Numbered from the stretch's first letter, positions 46,629-59,040 are shown. The stretch is DNA of 64,000 bases from Albifimbria verrucaria (GCA_020081605.1 JAHREC010000016.1:372001-436000), one strand, 5' to 3'. Notes: generated by a model from the sequence alone, not told the origin. Translations and numbers: made by a program.

Positions 46629-47118
46629 ATGTCTCATCTTAAGTACTATTCCTATGAAGGGGTTGGTGTGAGAAACCGCAAGCTATTCTCCTACAATCAA
46701 GCGGTACGGGTTGGTGACAGAATAGAGTGTTCAGGTCAAGGTACAATGCTCCCTGCTTTTGTTCTTGCTCTTCCCTGAAAACGAATCAAGTGACTGACAT
46801 TGTTCCAAGGCGGATGGGATCCTCTCACTGGTGAATATGAAAAAGAGATCAATCGCCAGATTGATCTAGCCTTTGCGAATGTCGAGAGAAATTTGAAGGA
46901 TGCAGGGGTAAAGGCTGGTCACAAGTCTTCCGGGTAAACTCATACCATGTTCCTCTGAACAACGAAGCCCTTGATGCAATGGTACGGAACTTCAAAAATA
47001 TATGCCTGATCATCAGCCAGTGTGGACTTGCGTCGGTGTTACACGTTTGGGAGAGGACGATATGCGGGTCGAGATCGAGGTTGTAGCACACGACCCCGAA
47101 GGTGCGAAGACGGCCTAA
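46629..47118 (+). CDS. RidA/YjgF family 2-imino-acid deaminase-like protein
   Basis: Exons 46629-46740 and 46810-47118 (intron gtacaatg...gttccaag). The protein begins MSHLKYYSYEGVG and shows the RidA core: a SGQGGWDPLTGE turn, QIDLAFANVERNLKDAG, then a WSQVFRVNSYHV strand and VWTCVGVTRLGEDDMRVEIEVVA. The last block holds an acid (E) and R..E pattern seen in the family. Frames change at G4 46905-46908 and A5 46994-46998; one added base at each gives a continuous read of about 140 residues. RidA proteins hydrolyse reactive 2-imino/2-enamino acids. A D-amino-acid oxidase, which makes imino acids, lies 8.5 kb away. Confidence 0.82.
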
Positions 47119-47876
47119 TAGTCGGAGTGGGATGCAAATGTTCGAGAACACATAGCGAATCGTGCATCAACCAAGAGATAATTGCTTAGGCGTGCTACAT
47201 TGCAGCTAAAATGCTTTACTGCTGTCACTAGTGCTCAGCTTTTGGCGAAACAAGCAGTTGAGCTGTTTCGGATATCAAAAATATGCGAGGCCATGATCAA
47301 TTAACATCTCTCGTAATAACTCAAACTGTATAAACCAGAGTGAAGTAACTGGCAATGAGGATTTAATCTAGTATCAATCTACTTAATAGTGTTTATACTG
47401 ATCAACAGTAGCCTGGCCGTCATGGGATCATCGTCTCGAGAGGATACTCCCAAGTCTGCCATTATTCTCCTAATTTATATTTCTGGCCAATATTCTCTTC
47501 CGTGTAGTTATTGCTACAAAGCTCACAGGCTGCGGATTAAGAGCAGATCTTGATAAATACCCCAGGGGTGCTCTTGTTGATATCATCGTATAGTATTTAC
47601 TAGGATGGGATTCAATTTTCCATGTTACTTATAGTCATTAAGCTTGCAACACGTGGAAACTTCTTACACAATACCATGGATACGTGACCAGTCATAACAT
47701 ATTGGATTATGCACACTGGACTTTTGCATCCCTTCACCCTGATACAATGATACGGATGAGTCGGGATAGACGGGATTTCAGCCAGCAGGGTGACCATAAT
47801 GGCGTGAGTGTGACACAGGATTAACAGGAATAGTCAATACATATAGAGTCTAAATATCTCCGAGTCTTGGTTGCTT
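47119..47876. other. intergenic between convergent genes
   Basis: About 760 bp with no recognisable gene or repeat. Confidence 0.5.
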
Positions 47877-48988
47877 TTAGAATGACTTCTGGACGAACGA
47901 TACCTCAGGATAGTCCGGATTTTCTCCTGCTAATAGTCCTTCACCCCCACAGCCTAGAGAGAAATGAATAAAGTCATCGAGGTATTCGACGACAATATTC
48001 AGCAAACGACCAACCTGGATTTTACCAAACAATATGTCCACAAGATCCGGATTTTCGCTCAGGCCTGTAGCGTTTCCAATGAGCGGAAAGTCACAGAAAC
48101 TACCATGGACAGAGTCTTGGATGCTAAGCTCTGTTATCCAAGTCTCTGGATAGTTGGCCCTTGTTGCGTCAAAGAGACGAGCCCAGCTATCCTCGTCACT
48201 GCTATTATGACCCTCTGAACCAAAGGTAAGAAATGGGCGAGGCACTCCCACTTCCTGTACGGGTCCCCACAACGCACCATCCAAATTAACGCCCCTAAAA
48301 TGCGTGTTTCGTTGGCCAGAGCCGCGGCGGCAGATGCTCCACCGTAAGAGTGGCCAACATAGATTGTTTTGGAGACGTTGAAGGTATCTAGAATGAATGA
48401 GACATCCTGACTGCGCACATCTAAGCCAAACTCTAGCGATGCGGTGTTATTGGGATTGGACGCAATCCTGCCACCGAAAACAATCTCGCCGGATGGGAAT
48501 ACGACTACATCAGTCTCATACGGATGATCCATCAGAATGACTTCGTACCCAGCACTTGCGAGGTGCTGGGCGGTCGCTGAATAGAAAAGGCGAGTCGTGT
48601 TGAGCCCTGAGCCAAGCAATATGGTTGGGAATTTCTTTGTAGTCGCTGCTGCGACGCCGTCAACCTCGCAGCAGGTCTCGATTTTCAGATTCGCCAGGAC
48701 CCCTTTAGACCATCCGACGTCTCCTAGGTAATCTGCAAGTATCTCGTCCTCGATTCTCGCTAGTTCTGCAGGCATGTATGGAACTTCGCACGTTGTCCTG
48801 CATTCGACCACAGGTGTGAAATGCGATACCATCATTCTTCGAGCATGAGTGGTATTGAAAGGATCCAGACGATTGGCATCAACCAATTCCATGTCGACCC
48901 ACTTGACTGAAAGCGGTCGTGTTGGTAAAGGGATCACCTGCGCGAGCAGGCTGGGAACCAGCAGACAGACAATGGATAGGGCTCTCAT
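47877..48988 (-). CDS. secreted PAF-acetylhydrolase-like esterase
   Basis: ATG 48988 gives a signal peptide MRALSIVCLLVPSLLA. The body has the alpha/beta-hydrolase plan of fungal PAF-AH-like proteins: FPTILLGSGLNTTRLFYSA (oxyanion region), GYEVILMDHPYETDVVVFP, and the nucleophile elbow VGHSYGGAS (Ser214). The next block NLDGALWGPV contains a likely triad Asp, and VHGSFCDFP a likely His. A frame change at the C4 run 48292-48295 separates RILG from GVNLDG; one extra G (coding strand) repairs it. Several Asn-x-Ser/Thr sites agree with secretion. Expected activity: hydrolysis of short acyl esters of phospholipids; this is not shown. Confidence 0.8.
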
Positions 48989-49358
48989 GGTGAGTAGCAA
49001 GATTCACAATTGAAAAGCTAGACAGAATGAAAAATTCAAGTCTAGAAAATGGCATTGTTTTCAACTGACACATATATATCGCTAGCAGTGCGCTCTTCCC
49101 AATGACCTTCCTAATTCTGATTGACTAGCTGCACTTTTGACAATTTCGGGGTAGTTGGCAATTAGGCGAGATTGTGCTGAAGAAAGTGGAATATTTCCGT
49201 GAACATACAGCACAACTTTTCTGTGTTAGTTCAGTTGCAACTCTTGAGCTTTACGTACTGGAAAATCAGCAGAGTCTCAATTTTCAAGACAAACACTGCT
49301 TTCTGAAAACGCCAATTAATGAGAAGAAGCCCTGTAGTGATTGTGATAGTTGCAAGTA
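48989..49358. other. intergenic
   Basis: About 370 bp upstream of the esterase; no gene recognised. Confidence 0.5.
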
Positions 49359-50095
49359 CTAGATGTATCCAGTAACACCGCATGCCCAACACTCAAGATC
49401 CCAGACCCAGACGCCACTACCTTCGTCACTTATGTGCGTGTCGTTGGCAGATTGACGGTACAATAAGCACTGTTGTGCTACAGGGTCCCAGCTGAATGCC
49501 TTGCAGCTGGATGGCCTGCGGCCGTCTGTGCAAAATTCCCAACAGCCAAGTGGATACTGCCTACCTTCTCCATAACCATATGGCTTCAAATTTTCACCAC
49601 CCCTCCATCTTACTTCTTTTTCACAAATCGCTGTTGGAGAAAGGCATGAAGAAGTGCTGCTTGGGGCCGAATGTGTTGCAGTGGAAGTTGTTTTGGTGGG
49701 AGCATTTTCACATTCCAAACATTTCCTATCCCATATTCGCAAACCAGTGCCTGGTTCCTCTCTTGTAACGTCCTCGCAGGTTTATCATAAATCCAGCAAG
49801 TCGAACCCGAAAACATGAACGAGTTACACACTCCCCAGCGGCGTTGGAGGAGGCAGAAATCCCAACATTCTTGTAGACTCGTAAGCTCTTTAAAAGCAAA
49901 AACACCGCCTTGCCAATTTGCTTCCACCCCACACCAGGCATTTTGGGGTATGCAGGCTGAGGCAGATGTCTCTACAGGCGGATACAGAGTCGCCGTAGAA
50001 GCACTAAATGATGTAGTAATGGCACCAACGGTGTTGAGTTCGATACTCAGAGCCAAGCCCCAGGCCATAATTGTATAAAGACGGGCTGATAACAT
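49359..50095 (-). CDS. secreted two-module cysteine-rich (PAN/apple-like) protein
   Basis: ATG 50095 begins a signal peptide (MLSARLYTIMAWGLALS...). Module 1 runs from ACIPQNAWCGVEANWQGG through LQECWDFC, CNSFMFSGSTCWIYD, to WDRKCLECENA. Module 2 has the same order: CLSPTAICEKEVRWRGGE, GCWEFCTDGRRPSSC, FSWDPVAQQCLLY, then VWDLECWACG. A Ser/Thr-rich linker joins them. The shared pattern C..C..W-GG..CW-FC..C..F/S-W..C..WD-x-C-x2-C is that of small PAN/apple-like modules that bind proteins or sugars. One frame change at AAA 49741-49743 lies at the end of module 1. The secreted, Cys-rich, duplicated form is effector-like (inference). Confidence 0.65.
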
Positions 50096-51182
50096 GATGC
50101 AAAATGGGGTTGGATGACTGATATTTCCTAGATTGTTGTATGGTGCAAGTGAGAAAAATTTCCAACTCCTGGACAATGATTGCTACTCGCTCGAGTATTT
50201 ATGGATTTGTGTGAATTAATAATATTTTTATTTTCCGGTCATTGAAGCTAGGTAAGAGTATCGGATGTCTCCAATTATTGGTCACATGGTCCCTTCGATG
50301 CAACATAAAGGCAATATTGCGTTACTACACTGCATATACGAATGATTTGCAGGCTGAACTTTTGGCCACAGAAGTCTGATTGGTTTGACTGCTACCTGAC
50401 TGCCCAAAGGGTCACAATTACACGAGATTCCCCATGATTATATGACGTTACCAGAGAACTTTTGACGTTCTGAGATGCGGTCTACATGCGCTGTATACCG
50501 CATTTGCCGCTCCAAAACGAACAATTGAGCATTGCATTGGGGCTCGGAATGTCTTCATATATACTCATTGCCTTACATGCTGGAAGGAGACGTTGGAATG
50601 GAGAGAGCATCTTAGGACATACGGGAATAGAATATTTTACTTTTGACGCTTCATAGCACCATACAGGCCGTGCCAGATAAAAAGAATAGCCGCAAGAATA
50701 TCTGCGTCAAGTTTCTGATGTTCATATGCTTATTTCTCACTTCACCACTTTTTCTCCAACATCTGCCTATTTTGCCTGTAGCAAAAAGCTCTCTACATCA
50801 CAACTCATGTAGAAGCATTCATCTTGTTAATACCGAAACGAACGAGATGTAAGGTTACAACGAACGCCAAGCCCTATCTTGGCAATACATACATTCACTA
50901 CCCATAGGCTAGAAAATGGGAACTCTCGTCATTCACATTCCCCCTTCCCCTCTTCCCCAGCACACTCAGATACACCATATATACGTGGAAAATGTTCCTG
51001 TTCAACTCTTATAGGTATCAGAACCCCTAATAGTGTGAAATTGGGAGTGAGTAGAAAACACGAATAAGCCTAAGCTTGTGATGATGACGCAATTGCAACA
51101 AGTAATTGATGTAATGGATTTTAAGGGCTATTTTGTTTGCAGTCCTTATTTATTTATAACTTGCTCGTATACATTTGATTGC
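50096..51182. other. 1.1-kb intergenic region
   Basis: Short ORFs only (50643-50852, 50879-51067), none with a domain. No repeat noticed. Confidence 0.5.
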
Positions 51183-53216
51183 CTAGCTACTTACTGCTTG
51201 GCCATCTATCACAACTTCTTCTGGTGAGATCCTTTTGTTCCGGCCAGGATAGAAACATAGAAAGAAACCACAGCCTGCGACGAACCCAGATACACCTACC
51301 GCACCATACATCCACACCAGATAAGGATCTTGTGAGACTGTGCTGAGCGCAATACAAATGGCAGCAGCCACAGCAATAGTCAACCAAAAGATTGCAGAGA
51401 TTACCGAACGAAGACTGAGAACAATTAGATCAGAGTTCCATATTTGATGAACAAGTGATACATACTGCTTCGGAGCATGAGTAAATGCTAGTTCTAAGCC
51501 TGTAATGATAACAAACGCTTCTGAAAAAGCCACTAAGACGTAGGCTGGCGCCTGCAGCCAGACGTGGAGGCTGTTTGGAGGAGATTTATATATGAAGTGT
51601 TGAAGAACACAGGCATACACCATGGCAATGGCCGCAAAAATGAAGCCCATGAATATTCGAAGAACTGGGTCGAAATTTATTTTGTACTTGCGGAGTACCG
51701 GATACACAACCACTGTCGTTGTCAGCAGATGTCAAAGTGTTGATACCTAGACTAGCACAACTTACGATCCAGAAAGGGTATAAAGAAGCATAAAGCGATG
51801 GGATCCAGGTTCTGGAGGAGATCGTTTGGTGTGCCATGCAGTGCCATCGTTCCAGCCTGCGAGATGAGATTGTTCCACATCTGATTCCAGCAGATGAAGT
51901 AGAACGGAAAGAAAAGAAACATCTAAATAAGTATTAGAACCAATTCTTTCAATCGTTGTTACCTACGTACCTTGCAGCTTTTCAGTCCTCGCTGAACATC
52001 GCTCACATATTCATCTGTATATCTTGATTGCATAGCAAGAGGATACCTGTTATCTCGCCCACGTTCCCGTAGAATGGATGGGCTAGCATTATAGAACCCT
52101 CGTTCCCTAATAGCTATTGACGTCGTACGATACGCATCGAGGATGGCTGAAGACATTGGGGTACTCGAACATATTTGTTACGCCCCACAGGAAAATTGCC
52201 GCAGAGATGATTATTGCACTGCAATCCAGTTAGCTTGGCGGTATATTGTATCGGATTTCCACTTACATGAGTGGAATCAAGTACGCCAGCCAGAACGAAT
52301 GATGGGCCTCTATGTTGACGGTAATCAGAGGAGAAAGGGCTCCGATATTCACAACCCAGTAAAACCTGTTTTGGTCAATATACACTTGAACTCTGCTCCT
52401 ATATCACCAAATACTTACCACATAAATAGACGTTGAATTGTCAACTCCGGGTCCACAATCACCTGTTCCCCAGATTTCAAAGTCTTCAGAACGGGCTGAG
52501 AGTTGCGATACTGCTCGGCACACAGTGGAGTGACGTTGGCCTTGATGCCTCCGGTGCCTAGGCCAATAGTCACCATGGCAGCTATCAGGCCACCCAACCC
52601 AGCATCGTGTAAGAGGGCTTGATGAGTTGAAGTAGAGACGAGTATAACGAGGCCGACTATGTAGATTACGCATGCGCAAACAATCGCATTAAACTTGCCA
52701 AGGTATTGGTCTATAGACGTTAGTCACCTCAATTAGATGAAGTCTGTCTGATATAATCGCTGGCTTACCAGCAACAATAGCGCCAATCAAGGTTGACGCG
52801 TATGCCCAGAACTTGAAGAAATTGCCCAAGGCTGTAGCAACAGCCTGGCCCTTTCCTAGTGCTCCTGGCTTTGTGTAAGAGGGGTCATATGGATTGCTTC
52901 TTGGTCAGTTACTTGAATCAATTGTCACAAGAGCCACACAAACCTGATGTAATTCTGAATGGGACCCGATAGTCCAAAATAAGTGAACCTCTCGCCGAGC
53001 TGAGGACAACCATTAGTACAACTTCGGAAGCTGACTGAGTGTGTCTAACCTCGACGACCAGAATTAAAAGTGCCACAAGAGGTAACTTGTCCGGAACGCG
53101 ACGGAGGCCTCGTAATTCCGAGTCATTGGCCTTCGAATCAGGGTGCTCAGTAACACTAGCAACTTCCGGTGCATTGTTGATGGGATCTTTTTGGCTTCCA
53201 TTGTCGTGCTGGTCAT
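51183..53216 (-). CDS. PTR2/POT family oligopeptide transporter, nine exons
   Basis: Exons in coding order: 53216-53050, 52999-52944, 52899-52769, 52710-52419, 52365-52267, 52218-51971, 51922-51766, 51712-51466, 51414-51183. All junctions use GT-AG and give family blocks: VVE|LGERFTYFGLSGPIQNY, GLGTGGIKANVTPLCAEQY (PTR2 signature), W|FYWVVNIGALSPL (second PTR2 signature), MFLFFPFYFICWNQMWNNLISQ, and LQAPAYVLVAFSEAFVIITGLE. About 12 helices; proton-driven uptake of di- and tripeptides at the plasma membrane. Two frame changes: T5 53188-53192, which connects the ATG to the rest, and G4 52158-52161 (C4 coding) in the central loop. The number of short introns is high for this window. Confidence 0.87.
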
Positions 53217-53667
53217 TGCTGACTGCTAGCGGTATTCCGCGAGCAGTTCAATTCTGTCGACGTGGGGAGACAGGAGGATAGAGCGCCAGGAATCTTGTTG
53301 CATCCGATGCCGCATCCGCGTCTTATATAAAACATGGGGTATGCGGCCCCATGCTGCTTGTTGACCCCGGTTCCCAGTCTGCTGGGTTTGCCGGTGCCAG
53401 ATAACGCGGGGTTGGAAGTTAAAGCCTTGATAGGCGGCGTTCTGCTGTTGGCCGATCTCCACAGATAAATGATGTGGATCTAGCGATCGGCCAAGTGCCA
53501 AAGCCAATTACAGCCCGTCGTTTGATAATGGTGCCCTCTAGTCGCGATAGGGCTCGGCGAGGTCAATCTGCTGAATGCCGAGGACCAAGTGTTTATCTAT
53601 GGAAGAATCCATTACTTGACGAACACGAGATCGTGGCGTCTGTCAATGCCTGAAACTGAACACTACC
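53217..53667. other. divergent promoter, PTR2/esterase
   Basis: About 450 bp between the PTR2 start (minus) and the HSL-type esterase start (plus). A minus ORF at 53226-53507 has no domain. Shared control of the two genes is possible. Confidence 0.45.
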
Positions 53668-54958
53668 ATGACCGAACGAGTAACCACTACTGCCACTGTG
53701 CTACTGGAGCCAGCTCCCATAGGCTCGGCACCCTCTGCGAACCGCCTTGGGGTTTCGCCAGGCCAGTTTCCAGGCTTGGATGAAGAATGGTTATCTTTAT
53801 GGAATACTCATGGTAGCCATATGGTACGCGCAGACGAAGTCACTATACAAGCATACAGAGAGAACCCAGCTGCCTATAGTTTCAGCTATCCAACGTATTC
53901 TGGTAAGACTCAAACTCATAAGAAATTTTTGCCCTAACACTAGGTAGGACCTACCGTATTTCATGTCGAAGATCGCCAGGTTCCTGTAACACGGCCTGCA
54001 GGAGAGGTAGCGGTGAGGATATACAGGCCAGAAGGGGCCGGGCCATTTCCGGTCCATCTAAACTTTCACGGAGGTGAGTAAGTCTCTGTAGCTCAAAAAC
54101 ATATCTGACTGATCAGGGGCTGGGTACTGGGAAGTCTGAAATCAGAAGCTGCATGGTGTCGTCATATTTGCAACAAGTCCAAGATCGTGGTGATGGATGT
54201 GGACTATCGAATGGGTCCAGAGCTGAAGTTTCCCACGGCCATTTATGACTGCTGGGATACTGTTAAATGGGTATGTACTACCCAGCGCTTTGATAAACAC
54301 ATTTGCTGATGACTATAGGCAATCAACAACGCCGAAATGTTGAATATTGACCCTCATAGCGTTTCGTTTGGTGGTCTCTCTGCAGGGGGCCACATGTCAG
54401 CGGTGCTTGCACATTTTGCCCGTGACGAAGGCATTGACATCAAGTTGCATTTGATGATAGTTCCTGCTACAGACATGCGATACTGTAGCAAAAAGATCAA
54501 GGAGCTGAACCAGGAGAATTGTCCCTATGAGAGTGCCCGCCTTTTTAAAGATCTTCCTTGGGGTGGTTTAGGGCGCGAGCAATGGTTTTTGAAATACTGG
54601 CTTGGGGAAGACTCAGGTAATGTTACTCATACACTCGCTCATAAGTTTCGTCTGCTGATAATCTACAGATGAACAGGAGCGAATCCTGAACACATGGATT
54701 ATGACACCAGTGCTGGCTCCTTGCTTCAACAATATGCCTAGAGCCCACATAATCACGGCAGAGTTCGACCTTGAGAGGGACGAGGGCGAATACTATGGTA
54801 AGTTGTTGAAAGATGCAGGAAATCAGGTGTCTATGAAGCGCTATGTCGGAATGCCTCATGCATTTGGGCATTACAACCACCCAACTAGGGGCTTGAGCAA
54901 GAGCTTCGAATTTATTGAGGATACAGCAGACCTCCTCAGAAGTGTACATTATGACTAG
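53668..54958 (+). CDS. HSL-family alpha/beta hydrolase (esterase/lipase)
   Basis: Exons 53668-53902, 53948-54073, 54117-54270, 54319-54616 and 54669-54958. The N-terminus (RLGVSPGQFPGLDEEWLSLW) is typical of fungal HSL-type esterases. The oxyanion motif HGGGW spans intron 2, and only reads correctly with one extra G at 54117-54119. The nucleophile elbow is GGLSAGGH, a variant of GDSAGG. The triad is completed by Asp in EFDLERDEGE and His in MPHAFGHY. No signal peptide, so it is probably intracellular. Substrate unknown; relatives hydrolyse short-chain acyl esters or lactones. Confidence 0.85.
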
Positions 54959-55636
54959 ATTTTATTATATGGAATAAAACGATATGATATTTTAATTGTT
55001 ATTCTCCTTTGCGTTTCTCCTTGATCAAGACACAATGGTAGCCTATGTCGGAGCAATCACTCAGAAGCCCACCTCCAAAATGTTCGCATTTCAGCAACAA
55101 TCACTGCAATCGATACATTCCACAGCCTCACTGATAACTACAGTGGAGGACAGAAACCTCACATCCCTGACGCAGATATTTCGACAAATGGTCAACAAAA
55201 TATGAAGAATAAACGACTAAAATAAAAACAAAACCATAATTAAGAGGCAATAAGAAGGTAAAGAGAGATAATCAATTCCAGAAGTTATGAATAATTTCAA
55301 AAGCTTCCTTCTGATGGGGTCTTTTGTCCTGATAGAAATCGCAACGTAGGCATAACTCTCATCCTCCCATTATGCTTCAATGTCTTATCATTGCCTAAAT
55401 CCAGCACAATCTCTTGATCGGATAGGCGTCAAGTGGAGATTCTTGTTAGAACGCCACCAATAGTTTGCAACGCCGACGCAACGGCCTCTGGAGCTATCGC
55501 CCCACCCAATCACCACTCATCAATGTTCTCAGTTAAAAGGGTTGGACAATGGGCACAGTTGAGTGTATGAGGTGCCCCAAGAACCAAGTTGGTGTATCAC
55601 AATTCTTTGCATTGAGTTGCTCTCGGATTTCTCGCC
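54959..55636. other. intergenic with degraded repeat copy
   Basis: About 680 bp. It contains copy B of the dispersed repeat (55137-55378). No gene recognised. Confidence 0.5.
55137..55378 (+). repeat. dispersed degenerate repeat, copy B
   Basis: Ordered blocks shared with 34048-34280: ACTACAGTGG (55137-55146), GAATAAACGACT (55207-55218), AATAAGAAGGTAA (55249-55261), TGTCCTGATA (55325-55334) and CATTATGCT (55368-55376). Copies differ by several short indels and many substitutions, so the element is old. No ORF is inside. Confidence 0.55.
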
Positions 55637-56884
55637 ATGGCTTCTAGTCAGATTGTGATCGTCGGGTTCGTATTAATAAAATCCTCCCATGACACAGCCT
55701 CTAATGGAGATGTAGAGCTGGAATCATCGGTCTTGATGTAGCTCTTGTGCTCGCGGAGCGTGGATACGGACCACTTATCACCATTGTTGCTGAGCATTTG
55801 CCCGGTGACACAGCTGTTACTTATACATCCCCTTGGTATGTACCTAGATGTTCTTCAGAGCACTTTCTTACATGTAACAGGGCAGGATGCAATTTCTCAG
55901 CTATCTCGGGGTCTGATCCCAAAGCACTTCGGTGGGATCGTCTTGGTTATGCGCATCTCTCCAAAACTGCATCCCAGCGGCCAGGCGAATCATATGTGCA
56001 GCGAACACCCTCAACAGAGTTCTGGGATGAAGACGTCCCACATGATAAGATACAAGCCATGTCAGAATATTTGGAAGATGTAAGACGCGATCATCGAGTA
56101 ACGTCGTCTAAAGTACTAATCAATTTAGTTCCGCGTCTTACCATCAAGTGAAATCCCTAAAGGTGTCAAGTTCGCGGTCTCTTTTACCACATTAACCGTC
56201 AATGCACCCAAGCACATGGCGTATCTTTATGACAGACTGAGGAATGATTACGGGGTAAAGTTCATACGCAAGAAACTTCCTAGCATACAAGCAGCCTTTA
56301 CGAATTCTGAGACACAGGTTGTCTTTAATTGTATCGGAAATGGGGCTATCGATCTACCTGGTGTACAAGACCCGAAATGCTATCCTACCAGGGGCCAGGT
56401 CGTCCTGGCAAGAGCTCCTTGCGTCAAGTCGAATGTAATGCGTCATGGCAAAGGATATGAGACTTATGTGATTCCTCGCCCCGGGTCAAATGGAAACGTT
56501 ATTCTGGGAGGATACATGCAAAGGGTGTTAAGTAAGTTCCAAATCTCAAGATAGGGAACCTAAACTAACAGGTCAGTGATGGTGCGACCTATGGGCACGA
56601 AACAGATTCTATCATCGAGCGTACCAAACAATTGAGTCAAGAAGTAAATCAGAATGAACCCGAGATTTTGGCCGTTTTTGCAGGACTCAGGCCGTCCCGT
56701 GAAGGGGGCACGCGTTGAGAGGGATCAGATCGTGGTATCAGGAAAGAAGCGCGTTCTTGTACACAACTACGGTGCTGGTGGCACCGGGTTTCAAGCTGGT
56801 TATGGAATGGCTCTGGATGCAGTATCAACAGTAGAGGATGTGTTGCGCGAGTTGAAGAAAGGCCAAGCGCGGGCACATTTGTAG
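55637..56884 (+). CDS. D-amino-acid oxidase (FAD-dependent), PTS1 tail
   Basis: Exons 55637-55665, 55716-55835, 55881-56079, 56129-56524 and 56572-56884. Exon 1 is only 29 bp; the splice builds the dinucleotide loop VIVG|AGIIGLDVALVLAERG. Further blocks are PRPGSNGNVILGGYMQ and the DAO signature VHNYGAGGTGFQAGYGMA. The protein ends in AHL, a type 1 peroxisomal signal variant. A frame change at G5 56704-56708 separates GLRPSREGG from RVERDQ; one extra G repairs it. The intron after GYMQR uses a weak gtgtta donor to keep phase. It oxidises D-amino acids to imino acids, with release of hydrogen peroxide, in peroxisomes. It is tail-to-tail with the next factor. Confidence 0.87.
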
Positions 56885-56915
56885 ATAATGAACAAAGGTT
56901 GACATATTAATCTTC

Positions 56916-59040
56916 TCATGATTCCTCCCTCAAATCCCGAAATGCTTCTATGACATGTGTATCTAAGTGTAAGACCACGTCGATTCCCCGCCAGAAGATA
57001 GAATCTATACGTAACAGACCCAACCGTAGAATCGACAATGAATTAGATTTTATTCTTAGTTGTCGGCGTGTCTGCTGAAGCATCTTGAACCATGTCATTG
57101 CGTCTTCTTTTGTGAGCGCATAAGAAGCCATCATGAGCTGAGAATAGCACAATGAGGAAAAGGCGGCTTGACACCAAGGCGGCCAGAACCCGTTAACTTC
57201 ATCCGTTTTAAGACTCTCGAGGTAATTGTAGAAGCCTGTAATGACTTGTTTCATTTTTAAAAGCCTGGCAGGGAACGCAGAATCTGTTCGCTCTGTTTTG
57301 AGGAAAGGGTGTATGGATGCTCTTACAATTAACACCATAGAATAATGGTACCCAAGGCAGAGTACGGCGCTGAGCATAGAATTCGTTGATGAGTGCGACT
57401 GCTGCAGTCTTTCTCGTAAAGTTTCTGTTATAGGTGCACACAGAAGTGTTTCTGCCGCCGTGACGCTCTTCTCGGGATCTCGGAGATGCTCATGAGTAAC
57501 TTGAAGAGTGCTATTTCACGTTAGTTAATTCTTAGTTATGATTTCGTAACCTACTAGAGATTTGAGAGCGTCTTGGCCAAAATTGAAGTCAACGAAGAAT
57601 ATATAAGCAATTCGTTCCATTGAGCATCTGACAAACCCGAGCATAATTCGTCTGTAGCCTGGATCGATGTGACCAACCAGTTTGATTCTGATATATTTGG
57701 CGGTCTTCCAAGAGTGGCAGCGAGCCACCTATCGAGCGAGTATATTACGAAAGAAAGCCTGCGGCGTTGAGAGATTTGCCATGGTAGGATCTGCCATCCC
57801 GATGGGTCCAAATGTAACCCTACGTTAACCGCGGCAGCTATGAGCATACTGAGCGTAGACCATCGGAAGCTAGCGTCAGAAACGTGAGGATCCGCTGATG
57901 GCCGAGCAGCGACAAGAATCAGAGACTGCACAAGTGAAAGGCTAGGCGAGTGAAGTTCAGCTGACAGAGTAGACTCGATTATTCGAGAAAGAGATTCGAA
58001 AGGAGGTGAATCATAAGCGAAATCAATACATAGTTGGTCGTCGTAGGTTGCAAAGCTAAAGGCTATGGCGTAAATGGCTGCTAATAATGACGGTGGTGCG
58101 GATGCAGGATCCGGGAGTTGTTCTGTAGAAAAGATAGGATACTGTGGCGCAATGAATTTTTGGTAAAGTGCAATAAGTCTTTTCCCCATTTCTGGCGAGA
58201 TGATGGCTTCGAGGTTTCTTCTGCTCTCCTCGTCTGGACATGACTGGTGCCCTGTCTCGATTCGATTGCGTGTGAATAGCGAAGGGTGCGAGGTAAGGAA
58301 GTGGACCGGGAAAGGATCCTGCTGAACGGATTGGATAGATAGCTGTTTGAACTTGAAGTTACCCATCTCATCTGTTCGATAACGCTGAAGTAGAAACGGA
58401 TCCATATCCCCAGACAGCCCTAGAGTTTGAGGACGTAGGTTGGGATCATCGAGCGATATTCCCGCGGATTCAACACCACTGGCGGGGCCTCATATTGCAT
58501 AGCAAGCGATGGACTCCGGGGTGTCCGAAACATGAAATGATAATCGGAACTCTCGAGGTCAAGCTCATCAAGAAATTGTAAAGCCATCTCGCCCGAAGGA
58601 AGCGCCTCCATTACCTCCGCCAGAGGCTCCTGGGGCGCATCTTCATAAATGCCAACTTGTGAGATGCTATGTGTGTGCGATAGCCCATCAGATCCGACAC
58701 TCTCGTAGGCGAGACTTTCAGCGACCGACGATGCACCCAACTGGACACGTGAAACCTCAGGTGATTGAGGTCGCTTTCGTGGTTTTGGAGTCTCCACAAA
58801 TGTGCATTCCTTCCTGTGCAACTGGCAAGACCGACATGGAGGAGAAATATCGATTCGACAAGCAGTTTTTCTGGATCGGCAGAAATCGCAGGGCCGTTGC
58901 CGTTTGCTCATATACTTGCGCATTGTAATGCAGTTGTTAAATGCTTGTTGCTGTGTTGGCAGTTCCTGCGGACCACTCCATGGTAGAAATTGGCTAATGG
59001 AGTTAACCATGACTAAATCAAGTAGCTCTAATTGGCCCAT
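56916..59040 (-). CDS. Zn2Cys6 transcription factor (fourth)
   Basis: Exons 59040-57555 and 57510-56916; the intron (gtaggt...gtgaaatag) joins LSNL to YTLQVTHEHL. The zinc cluster is CDFCRSRKTACRIDISPPC, then RSCQLHRKEC (C-x2-C-x6-C-x7-C-x2-C-x6-C). A nuclear-signal-like basic patch (KPRKRP) follows. The segment LSGDMDPFLLQRYRTDEMGNF and the long regulatory region to 56916 match one ascomycete family of C6 factors. A frame change lies near 58450-58454, where REYRS should join DDPNLRP; it is the slip least clearly tied to a homopolymer. ATG 59010 is an alternative start. It sits between the DAO gene and the carboxypeptidase and may regulate both (inference). Confidence 0.8.
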
